DNA from: Adiantum capillus-veneris
Lineage: Eukaryota; Streptophyta; Polypodiopsida; Polypodiales; Pteridaceae
Assembly: GCA_014529385.2 (NCBI GenBank)
Contig: CM043962.1
Span: 39,302,098-39,366,097 of the forward strand
DNA: 64,000 nt
Direction of reading: 5' to 3'
In this document: positions 45,547 through 55,299 of the stretch, one piece after another
Layout of the letters: each line of letters opens with the position of its first letter
How positions within the stretch are numbered: position 1 is the stretch's first letter
Notes under the pieces: generated by a model
Seen by the model: the letters and a program-made list of their open reading frames with translations, nothing else
Database searches by the model: none
Told to the model about the DNA's origin: nothing
Position numbers and translations under genes: made by a program

Positions 45547-47810
45547 TTGTTCTCGGTGGCTCAAAACATTGTGGTCTGTCTTGTAGATGGTGGAGAGATG
45601 CTCTTGTCTTCCCCATTCCCGAGCACCCCAGTGATGCATGGTGCATGTCGGAGAGAGGAGACAGGCTTATATCATGATGAGTGGATAGACAACTTGCGAC
45701 CAAAGGGAGCGTGGCTCAAGTGTCCTTGGTGGCTAGACTACCCGAACAAGGAGTACCCACCCAAAGAAGAAGCACTATACATAAGTATCATACTATATAG
45801 TTTTTAACTTTGGCATGCAGCAATACAACATGGGCTCAATAACTATTCTTTTTTAATTAAGAGCGGAGCATACTGCATCACGAAAGAAAGCTGTTGTGAT
45901 AGAGGATCCTCTTTCTCCAAACACATCAAAGAAAGTGGCCTCAAAGAAAGACCCGCAAGCACCATTGGCTGACCATCAACGTCGAAAGAGAAAGAAGAGG
46001 GCTATTGTTTCCAGTGACAGTGAGAGGGAGCATGTGGTTGAGGAGTATTCTGTAGAAGTCAGCGATAGTGCTCATAGCCTTGGTGCTATGAGCCATAGTG
46101 TACTGACACTTTCCTTCACTCCAAGACCAGTAGGTGGCATCTATGAGTCCCCTCCATGTTCACCATCACATGGCAGGGCTGCAGAGGACCTATTAGACAT
46201 GGCCAGAGTTGTGGGAGTAAACCCTCCAGGTACGTGAAAATGGTTAATGTTGTCTTTCTCTTTAGCATTGCTTGAAAGATATATTTGATCTTATGTTGCT
46301 ACATATAGATATGCATGTAGAGCCACGCCACCTTGCAGTGCATGCTAGTGTCAAGTGCTTGGCAAAAGCTACTCCAGATGTGTTGTGCAATGACAAGTAA
46401 GCCTCGCTAATTTACAATCAAAGTTATGTCCACAAATTTAGTTCTAACAAAGATTGCATGCAGTTCTATGCAGTCACTACATAGATTCTTGGGCTCTCTA
46501 TCAAGAAAGGTCAGATGAACCCTAGCTTTAGATTGGATGGTGTACGTTTGATGTACATGGCCTTTCCCTTACACACTAGGCCACATGTAGCTAGCACAGG
46601 TGGGGTTCCTTTATGGAACCAATGGGATAGCGAGCTTGTGGATGCTGCATTCCTTCTGGAAACTGAGTTTATTTTGGTTGATGGCATGGTTGTGGTGACA
46701 TGTCATGCAGAACATCTATCCATTGTCACTTCAAAGGCAGAGGGAGCTCGTTTCCAGTTGTTGAGGATATTGTACACATGGCTGCCGGAGTCTAGTTGCA
46801 CGACTGTTCAGGACTATGTAGAGGGGGTATGTTATTTTTTGTTTTGATATTGATAGTAACTTCAATGTTTGCATTTCAAAATAACAATGTTTTACTATTA
46901 TTCGTAGGTTGGTACTTTGTTGCCGGTCATTTTTTCACCCCCTAGAACTGGTGTGTATCGGCTTCCAAGGTATGATCGAGTGGATGGAGAGATTGCAGCA
47001 AATGTACGTGGCTTCTCTGTAGATGACAACATGTTGTGGGAGAAGCTACCAGATTAAGATTCCACAGAGTGGCTGCTTGATCGTATGGGTAGGCCTTATC
47101 GTAGAGGAGTCCAGTGGTTGCCAGGTGGTAAAACTTTTTTGGAAGTTTTTCTTCATGTTCCTATAAAATTATAGGTATAACAAATCTAAAGATTACTTTT
47201 TTTTTGTAAATGGCTACTAGGTACCTTCACAGAAATGGGAGATGTTGTGTTGGATTGTTTTGCAGGAGTGGGGATATTGGCAGCACAATGTTTACTACTA
47301 CGCATGCATAGCATCAATTGTGAGAAGGATTGGTCAATTTTCAATGCTTGTTTAGAGCGAGCTCAGTGCCTACCTTCCGATTTAGGCTCGAAATTGATGT
47401 TTCATAGGAGTGACTGAGCTCAGGTAACTGAGAAACAGAAGCAGGTGATAGAGAAGCTTCATCCACTGGAGCCACCTTTCCCGACACCACTCAGCAGTCA
47501 GTGCGGGGTAGTAGCAGCTCCATATCCCACTTTCACGGCCCCAATTTTGGCATGGCATGCAACTGGACCATCTCCCGATGCATTCATTGCCTCCACATCT
47601 GAGGCCATACCCGGAGTTGATCCATTGCCTCATTCACTACCTACATATCCCCCCCCCCCCCACATATAGTTTGTAACCTCTGCCAGTTGAAGGAGTTCCC
47701 CCACCATTTGGTGCATTTTCCCCACTGGCGTGACCTTTGTTTCCTCCTAGATCATATGGACCCCCACCGCCATTCTTTCATCCACCTCACCCATGATGTA
47801 TCCGGGGGGC
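45547..47810 (+). pseudogene. Intron-containing gene with N4/N6 DNA methyltransferase-like C-terminus, decayed
   Basis: Exon-like segments: 45547-45800 (HGACRREETGLYHDEWIDNL, PWWLDYPNKEYPPKEEAL); 45862-46229 (basic patch HQRRKRKKRA, Ser/acidic region), donor CAG|GTACGT; 46321-46396, donor AA|GTAAGC; 46464-46826 (FRLDGVRLMYMAFPLHTRPH, LETEFILVDGMVVVTCHAEH), donor GGG|GTATGT; 46908-47125 (VGTLLPVIFSPPRTGVYRLP); 47221-47670 (GDVVLDCFAGVGILAAQCLL, NCEKDWSIFNACLERA), then a Pro-rich tail to about 47810. DCFAGVG followed by a beta-strand acid (NCEKD) is motif I/II of class-beta amino methyltransferases, placed C-terminally as expected. The motif IV (D/S/N-PP-Y/F/W) position reads AFPL, so catalysis looks lost. 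At least three in-frame stops (near 47056, 47415 and in the tail) and a probable frameshift near 46510. Confidence 0.5.
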
Positions 47811-47988
47811 CCCATATGTATTTACTTTTGATGCAATAGAACACATAGATTTGGGGTTTGCTATATGAAATAGACCATAATTGTGTGTAAGGAACTTATG
47901 TTTGTCTTATTAATAGTGTATTAAATTCATCCATGGTGGTTTTGTTTGAATGTAAGTTGGCCATGAACTGACAATCAAATTTAAGTTG

Positions 47989-47991
<3 letters not shown>

Positions 47992-48032
<41 letters not shown>
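47992..48032. repeat. (GA)n microsatellite
   Basis: GA run of about 41 bp lying between the methyltransferase-like locus and the start of gypsy E. Confidence 0.95.
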
Positions 48033-48035
<3 letters not shown>

Positions 48036-48149
48036 GTAGATTATCCCTTCTTTTGGGAATCTGCTCGCCTGATTCTTAAAAAGCGCTCGCCAGAAATTTC
48101 TCGCCCAAAAATTGCGCCCACCCTAAGGAAGGAACTTCCATAGGGGCAG

Positions 48150-51100
48150 GTCTATCACAACCTGCATCTGACGTAAAATTGTTGTATCTAAAATTCCGAT
48201 TTGAGAATGTACTTAAAGACAAAATCAATAAGGATGGAATGGACCGCTATTGTGTTAAGTTGGAAAGCAAGCTAAGCAAGTTCAAGGACCTTGTAGATGT
48301 AGATTATGACGGAGACGAATACTTTGATCGAGAGGGGATGATATACCTAGTTGTTCACAACCCTTTTATTGTGGAAAAATGGGGATTGACTGGCACCAAG
48401 GACAAGGTAGATGAAGAGTTGATAGATGAACCACCCAAAATGGACAAACAAAACGCGGTGCTCAGGCTCACTAATGAGATGGAGTGACTTAATACAGACA
48501 ACCCTATCATAGAGGTGATGAACCCCGCATCAAAAAGCTGACTAATCGCAAAAAAATACACGTTTTTACATATATGGAGGGGAGAATTATCCAAATGGTC
48601 ATAATGATACGAATGTCCAAAAGTACTCTGCTATGGATCATAAGGAGCTAGAACGATATCATATTTTGGTGGACCACTCCACCAATACTATGTACATTTA
48701 GAAGAAGCTAAAACCATGACTACTCAAATGAGACCAGAAAGTGGGTATGTAAGTCCAGTAAGAATGAGAGTGGAAGATTCATTTGGGAACCAACGATTCC
48801 TGAATATAGGGCCCATGGGATCAACGGGGTCTAGGGATTCTATAAACACACACAGGGGCAGTGTAGCACCTGATTTGACTTACACAACTAGAATCCCTCC
48901 GACTACTACTCGAGATTGAACAGAACAACCTGAGGAATGTATGGCGGAGAGGATACCGATTGTAGTGACAAGGGGAGAATATGAACCTGGAGAGACCGCA
49001 CCAAGAGGACCAGGGATGGTTGTGAAGTCTAGACGCATGCGACCATCTCAAGTGGCAAAGTGTGTACCCAAAAAGTATAGTGGATCGAGAGATCCATATG
49101 CTCATGTATCAATCTTCAAACAAGTGTTGAGGACCGAACACGTAACCAATTTCCATACTCAATATGAAGGATTTGGATTGAGGAACGACCTTGATCTAGT
49201 TTCAACCATTAAAAAAACAGGAATTTCCAAGTATCCAGCAACTTCTCTAAGAATTTGCTGAGGAGTTCTCAAAGAGAGGGATTAAGTCTAATACTGTCTC
49301 CCAGATCTATGCATTTCGACAAAAGGAAAAGGAAAAGGTGAAGGAAGCCTCACTTTGATTTAAGCAATACATAGAAAGATGCCCTACTAGAGAACTACCT
49401 CAAGATGAGAGAGTGTCAGTACTTTTCATAGAAGGATTGCAAAATGACACTCTCAAAAAAGACTTGCACTTAAAGGTACGCGTTACTTTTGAGCAAGTCA
49501 CAAAAGAGGCGTTGTATTTGGTAGACAGCTATAAGGCATATGGGGAGGTGACGGAGGACATAGAACAAGGGACAAGTAGCATCTCTTCAACCACTAGATG
49601 AACCAAGGAAACAAGACAAACCCAAACACACGACAACTGCCCACACAAACATGTGACACTTGTGGAGGAGATCATCCAGCTCAGTGGTGCAACATACATC
49701 CAAGTCCAGGAGAAAATGTACAACGTGTAATGAAGTGGTGTGCTATTGAACAAAAATGGACAAACCATGAGACCCACAAATGCTTCTACAATAGAAACTA
49801 TGTTAGAGAAAGACAATATGGGCCTTTTGGAGGGCAACAATTACCACCCCCTCCAAGATACTAACAAGTAGGACCAAATAATATAGTCCAAGGGTAGGAA
49901 AAACCTCAATCTGTTTTTGGACATCATCCTCCTTTACCCCAGGAAAACAGGGCCATGGTAAGAATTTCACAACCTATAGAGGCACCTGCTAATCAGAGTA
50001 TGGTCCAGGTAGTTTCCTATTGAGAAGATTCAGACACTTGCTATAGAATTTCACAACCTATAGAGGCACCTGCTAATCAGAGTATGGTCCAGGTAGTTTC
50101 CTATTGAGAAGATTCAGACAACTTATGAGAGAGGGTTTGACAAAAATGCCTATGCTTCTGATGGACAAATTCCATGGATAGTTTTTGAAGAAATGTTAAA
50201 GTCATCATACATAGCACAACTAACAAAAAACCATTACTTGGTCGAATGAAAAAATATTTATAATCATGGCAACCCAGAACTACAAACCTAGGGGATATCC
50301 TCCTAGAACAAGACAACCAATGGTAGCTCCATAAGCTTCTCCACCACCAGTAGGACTATACTATGAATGTGGCAATGATCACGAGGCAAGGAGTTGTCCC
50401 ACACAAAGGAGAGCATATCAAACTCTTTGGGTATTGTGAGGGGTGTAAAAATGACAATGTCATTCCACATTGTCCAAAAAACCCTAACAACAAAGGGAAA
50501 GTAACCATGAGCAAAATTGGAATTGTATCAAGCTCAAGAGGATAGAATCAAAACCAAACATTCCAATAAATGTGGTAGCAAGATTACAAGCACAAGAGGC
50601 TGCAAGGAATATCCTAGCCAGCCAAACTGAGATAGAGAATTTATCTATTAGAACCCCTAGGAAATCTTGGAAGGAAAAAGGGGACAAGATGAAAGCAAAA
50701 AGAGTGAAATAAAAATTAGCTTTGGAAACCAAATTGCAGCAAATTGAAGAACGATTGAGAATGGAAAGGGACCTTAAAGAAAAGGGCAATGTAACAAAAC
50801 CATCAGTAATACAGTTGAGAGGATTTGTCTTGGTGGAAAAGGTCTTTGAACCTTTGGATGCGATTTTGAAAGCTTATGAAGATAGGTTAAAGCCCAACCA
50901 AACCCAGGAACATAGATGGCTAACGTATCCTCAACCAAGGTATGAAAAAGAGAGGTTAAAGATGTGCAAGGAGCTCATCTAGGTAGCTCAAGATCTTATG
51001 GAACCACCTGTTCCAACTGCTCCAAGGACTGTTGTGTTAATCCACAAAAAATTCAAGAATTAAAGGAGCAAGGCATCAAAGACAAAGACCAAAAGGATTC

Positions 51101-51560
51101 AATAGATGAAATGCCTTTGGTTACGAGGATGACAGTGAATACAAAAGATGTGGTGTATTCACAGGCACCTATGCCAATTCTTGAAGTGGAAGAACCATGG
51201 CCATAGGATCTATGGGAGGATATCAGAAATAGGAAAGATGGAAGCACAACGCTTTAGTCAGCTCCTGTCTCACTAAGATCCACCTCAAACATGAGCTCTA
51301 CCTAGATGATATCCGATCACTGTATGGTGATGTAGGTACATAAATGTTAGAAGACAGTAAACCTCAATCATTGAAGACATTACCTTCATTAATTGGCAAC
51401 CATGAAACCAGATCAGAAGTGAGGAAAGTACCATCTCAATGGAAGTTTGGTCCTAAAAGGATGGATACCAAAACTCTTCATGAGCTGATGTCATCCCCTA
51501 TCCGTTGTACGCTAGCTCTATTTGAGTTACTGGATGTAAGATCTCATCTTTGGGAAGAGG
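48150..51560 (+). pseudogene. gag: Gypsy E gag (long N-terminal type)
   Basis: Segments parallel D: LLYLKFRFENVLKDKINKDG, MIYLVVHNPFIVEKWGLTGT, QVAKCVPKKYSGSRDPYAHV, VSIFKQVLRTEHVTNFHTQY, VSVLFIEGLQNDTLKKDLHL, knuckle-like TCGGDHPAQWCNI, and YYECGNDHEARSCPTKG followed by GYCEGCKNDNVIPHCPKNPN. A Lys/Glu-rich linker and VEKVFEPLDAILKAYEDRL end it. Stops and frameshifts are frequent. It contains an exact 84-bp tandem duplication at 49961-50122. Confidence 0.78.
49961..50122. repeat. 84-bp tandem duplication inside gypsy E gag
   Basis: AGAATTTCACAACCTATAGA starts at 49961 and again at 50045. The copies match without mismatch for about 78 bp, through GAGAAGATTCAGACA. 84 bp is 28 codons, so it preserves the frame. 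The match indicates a recent slippage event, or an assembly artefact. Confidence 0.9.
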
Positions 51561-51587
51561 TTTGAATTTTTTACGGAGCAAATTGGG

Positions 51588-51946
51588 ATGGTAATTTTTC
51601 CACCAATTGTTTCTCCAAAAGCACTGAATAACCAAACCTCGAAACAAATTAAACATGAGCCAGTACCCATGAATAAGGTGGGAGACTATTACGAAGGAGA
51701 AGAAGGGAACATGACCTTGCTTGTGGAGTACAAAGGAGTAAAAATGATTGCTATGTTGGATAGTGGAGCAAGAACTGCCATAGCCACCAAAGCAATTTGG
51801 AAACATGTGGGAAAACCTTCTCTAAGAAAAACTAGAATGAAACATCAATTAGCGGATGGACATGTTAAGCATCTTGTAACAAATTTCAACAAATCACGCT
51901 TTAGTCCTGGCCAAAAGAAAATCTTTCTTACAGTAGAGTAAGTTTT
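51588..51946 (+). pseudogene. pol: Gypsy E aspartic protease, truncated
   Basis: VEYKGVKMIAMLDSGARTAI carries an intact D-S-G-A active site, followed by ATKAIWKHVGKPSLRKTRMK and HQLADGHVKHL. The frame ends at the junction with gypsy F, before the protease C-terminal half. Confidence 0.78.
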
Positions 51947-51952
51947 AATGTA

Positions 51953-53420
51953 TCATGGATATCCTGCTATAGGTATGTCATGAGCTTCTTGTAATATCTG
52001 AAGTTTGATTCCACCTTGATTTGGAATACAAAGACGATTACCAATGTAAAGGTCATCACCTTCAACATGGAAGCCTTTGATTTTCCTTTCCTGCTTCTTT
52101 GTGCGATTATTTAAATCCATCAAGTACTGGATTTTTAAGTAATACGGGTCCTGAGTCATAGCTTCTTGAATAAATTCAATTAAAGAAGTAGTAGATGTTT
52201 TGACAGCTGCTACAGTACTCTTCCTGCTTAAGGCATCGGCCACAAGATTTTCCTTCCTAGGTTTATATTCAATTCCAACGTTATATTTGCATAACATCTC
52301 CATCCATCTTTGTTGCTGCATATTAAGGTCAGGTTGGGTGTAGATCCACTTTAGGCTTTTATGATCGGTATGTAGTTCAAATCTCCTTCCAAGAAAATAA
52401 TGTCGCCATACTTTAAGAGCATGCACAATGCCAATAATTCCAAGTCATGTGTAGGATAATTTAACTCATGTATATGTAAATTACGAGACTCATAAGCTAC
52501 TGGTTTTCCTTCTTGAGACAGAACGCCACCGATAGCTTGTCAACTTGCATCAGTGAGCAAAGTGAATGTCTTTGAGAAGTCTAGAAGCTATAGTATTGGA
52601 GCATTCACCAAATATTCTTTGAGTTCTCAGAACTAGCTCGAGCACGTTCATTCCAAGTAAACACTTTAGCCTTCTTAAGCGTATTGGTCAATGGAGATGA
52701 AATCTTAGCATAACCTTATAAATGTACGATACCATCCTGTCAAACCAAGAAAGCCACGTACTTCTTGTATTGATTTTTGTGTAGGCCAAGCTATAACAAC
52801 TTTGATCTTATTTGGATCAATAGAAACACCATCCTTGGATACAATAAATCCCAAATATTCCACCTTGTCAGTGAAGAACGTGCATTTGCTACATTTGGCA
52901 TAAAGTTGATTTTGACAGAGAAGTTCAAGTACTTGTCATACATGTTGTTCATGTTCTTCTCTATTTTTTGAGTTAACCAGGATATCATCAAAGAAGATAA
53001 GAACAAAATCATCAAGATGCTCTCGAAAGACATCTGTTATAAGACAATTAAAAGTTGTAGGAGCATTAGTAAGTTCAAAAGGCATAAATGTAAATTTATA
53101 ATGTCCAAAATGAGTATTAAATACTGTCTTGGTATGTCCTACTCCTTGATTTGGATTTGGTAATACCCTGACTTAAGATAGAAGCTCCATGTAATCGGTC
53201 AAGCAGTTCATCAATCCTTGGTATTGCATACTGATTCTTGACTGTTACCCGGTTCAATCCACGATAAACAATACAAAGACGTAGAGTACCATCCTTCTTC
53301 CGATTAAAGAGAACATAAGTAATCCATGGAGAAATGTTGGATCGAATGAAGCCTTGTTCAAGAAGTTGGGCTAATTGCTCCTTGAGTTCCGCAGATTCAG
53401 GTACAGACATTTTGTAAGGT
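51953..53420 (-). pseudogene. pol: Gypsy F reverse transcriptase and RNase H
   Basis: RT start: [60 protein letters not shown] (53410-53170). The middle (53160-52430) is in pieces, with many stops. The RNase H end is well preserved: LKVWRHYFLGRRFELHTDHK, SLKWIYTQPDLNMQQQRWME, YNVGIEYKPRKENLVADALS. Then GDDLYIGNRLCIPNQGGIKL and EAHDIPIAGYP, the first His of the integrase zinc finger, where the fragment stops. Confidence 0.83.
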
Positions 53421-53584
53421 CTACGGGTAACTGGTTGAGCTCCTCAAGTAAGCTCTATTGCATGATCAACATCACGCTTGGGTGGTAACTGTGAAATTTC
53501 TTTGGAAAATACATCATCAAATTTTGTTATCCATTCGGGTTCAGGTGAATCTATCTTCTTCTTCTTAGGGTTAAGCTTTACTGC

Positions 53585-54036
53585 TTAAATTCTTCTATTT
53601 TTCCTATGACTCTTAATGAGTTTGGTAAAGTTCACTAGTTTGAGCTTAGGATTTCCCCGTTTCCCAGTAATTGTAATTCTAGAGTTTCGATCATTTTCAA
53701 AATTCAATGAAGTGTCTTTACAATGTATATGAGTATCATTGGCTTTAAGCCAATCCATTCTTAGAATTCCATCGTAGATTCCTATGGGTAAGATTCTGAA
53801 GTTTGCAGAAGTATTATGACCATCCAAAACAAAATTCAAGTTACCCACTGAAGTAGAAGATTTAACTTCTTACCCATAGCTAATTCAATTGTAAGGTCTG
53901 TATCAGGGTGTTCATGCAAAATGAGGTTTTTGATGCACATAGGAGATATGAAAGAATGTGTACTCTCTAAATCAATCAATAAGGTATTAGCTTGATACTC
54001 CGTTGGCATTTGAATCGCTGAAAATTGTTCATTCAC
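53585..54036 (-). pseudogene. pol: Gypsy F aspartic protease, active site altered
   Basis: TLLIDLESTHSFISPMCIKN should contain D-S-G-S/A; here it reads D-L-E-S, so two of three core residues are changed. After a short frame break NFVLDGHNTSANFRILPIGI and YDGILRMDWLKANDTHIHCK give the rest of a gypsy protease. Almost certainly inactive. Confidence 0.75.
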
Positions 54037-54039
54037 TCC

Positions 54040-55113
54040 CTAATGTTCAATTGCAGCACAAACATACACGTTTGCCTGATTTCCTTCACCTCTAGCCCCT
54101 TGAGCTCTATTAACTTGAGTTCTTCCTTGAGGTCTTTGATTTCCTCCTTCTCCTGGACAAGGTTGATGATTAACATTCCCATTGTTGTTATTGTTGACAA
54201 GAGGTCCATTCCCAAAAAAAGGTGGATTGCCTAGTCTAGAATTCCCTTGGTTTCTTTGAATTGCCAGTGGTCTGGGTCTAAAGTTTCCGAAGTCCCGATT
54301 TGGATTGAAGTTTCTATGTTCATAATTGTCCACCAATCCTGTGAAGCTTGAATTGTTAAATGGACAATCCTTGGATTGATCCAGGATCAGGACAAGTGTA
54401 GCACAAATGATCATGTCTAGTTTTCATACGTAATAAGTTCTCTTTTCTTTGTTGTGGATTTCAAGACCTCTGTTCCTCCTCAGGAGAGGCTTTTTGATTT
54501 CAGGAACAGGAAAAGGTTCTGCTTTCCTCTTTTTAGTAGTAGATAATATCAAGGACATTCGCAAAATTGGTAAGACGAAGACTTTGGAGTCTAGCCTTCA
54601 TAGGATTATGTAACCCTGACACGAATCAAGATACTTTGACCTCTTGAGGCATCCCTGTTAGAGGGTACTTGACAAGGGTTAAGAAATGTTGACAGTATGA
54701 TTCTAGATCTCTGGTTCCTTGAGTACAGTCAAGAAACTCATTCATACAATCTGAATGATACACTTTGTTATGATAGTTTTCTTGAGCTGGGTTTTAAGGT
54801 AATCCCAAGTTGCAGCATTAGGATCAACATTGTTTTCTGTGCAATGGTCTCTCCATCAACACTTGGCTAGTCCCTCTAGTTTGAACTTAACGATGATAGC
54901 TTTGTTTACTGCTGATGAATGGGCTAAATCAAAGTATTTATCCATGCGCTCAATCCAATCTTCAATAACTTTCCCTAGATCTTTGCCTTCCCTGCTAAAA
55001 TTCCAAGGTCGAGACTTGCGAAGCATAGCATCAATGTCTCTATCGATGATGGTGTGTTGAGGAACAATAGGCACATTTGCGTTAGGAGCAACCACATTCC
55101 CTCTAGGAGGCAT
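54040..55113 (-). pseudogene. gag: Gypsy F gag
   Basis: NVPIVPQHTIIDRDIDAMLR, SRPWNFSREGKDLGKVIEDW and MDKYFDLAHSSAVNKAIIVK are the start of a gag with a retrotransposon gag core. The middle is broken by stops. The C-terminal part is Asn/Arg/Gly-rich (FNPNRDFGNFRPRPLAIQRN) and leads to CAAIEH. A zinc knuckle is not readable. Confidence 0.68.
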
Positions 55114-55299
55114 GGTAACTTACTGCACCATATCAACCAAGGTCACACTTAGTAAAATATTCTAGTCCGCTCAAAGTCCTTAAATTAAATAGAATAGACA
55201 GTTGAAGGTAAGATGAGAGAGAAATAGGAGAAATAGTAACGTATAAATTAATCCAATTTCTGTATCACAAAACTTTGGGTTTTTGAGAAGTCTACAAGT

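Larger units (their letters stand above)
48130..51946 (+). mobile_element. Ty3/gypsy fragment E, second copy of the D family
   Basis: Runs gag to protease on the plus strand and is cut at both ends. Similarity to D starts near 48150 and stops near 51946, where the oppositely oriented gypsy F begins. LTR, RT and integrase are missing. Between E and D the encoded segments are clearly alike yet differ at many positions, so they are separate old insertions, not a segmental duplication. Confidence 0.82.
51947..55113 (-). mobile_element. Ty3/gypsy fragment F (minus strand)
   Basis: From 55113 leftward: gag, protease, RT, RNase H and the start of the integrase zinc finger, then an abrupt end against gypsy E. 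No LTR is attached at the left. It is the most decayed element here. Its lineage differs from D/E/G and is closer in style to chromodomain-type gypsy. Confidence 0.82.

Noticed and set aside
53033-53600. Forward-strand ORFs and the 80-codon reverse ORF at 52791-53033 as separate genes
   Set aside because: They are out-of-frame shadows or broken pieces of the gypsy F reverse transcriptase.
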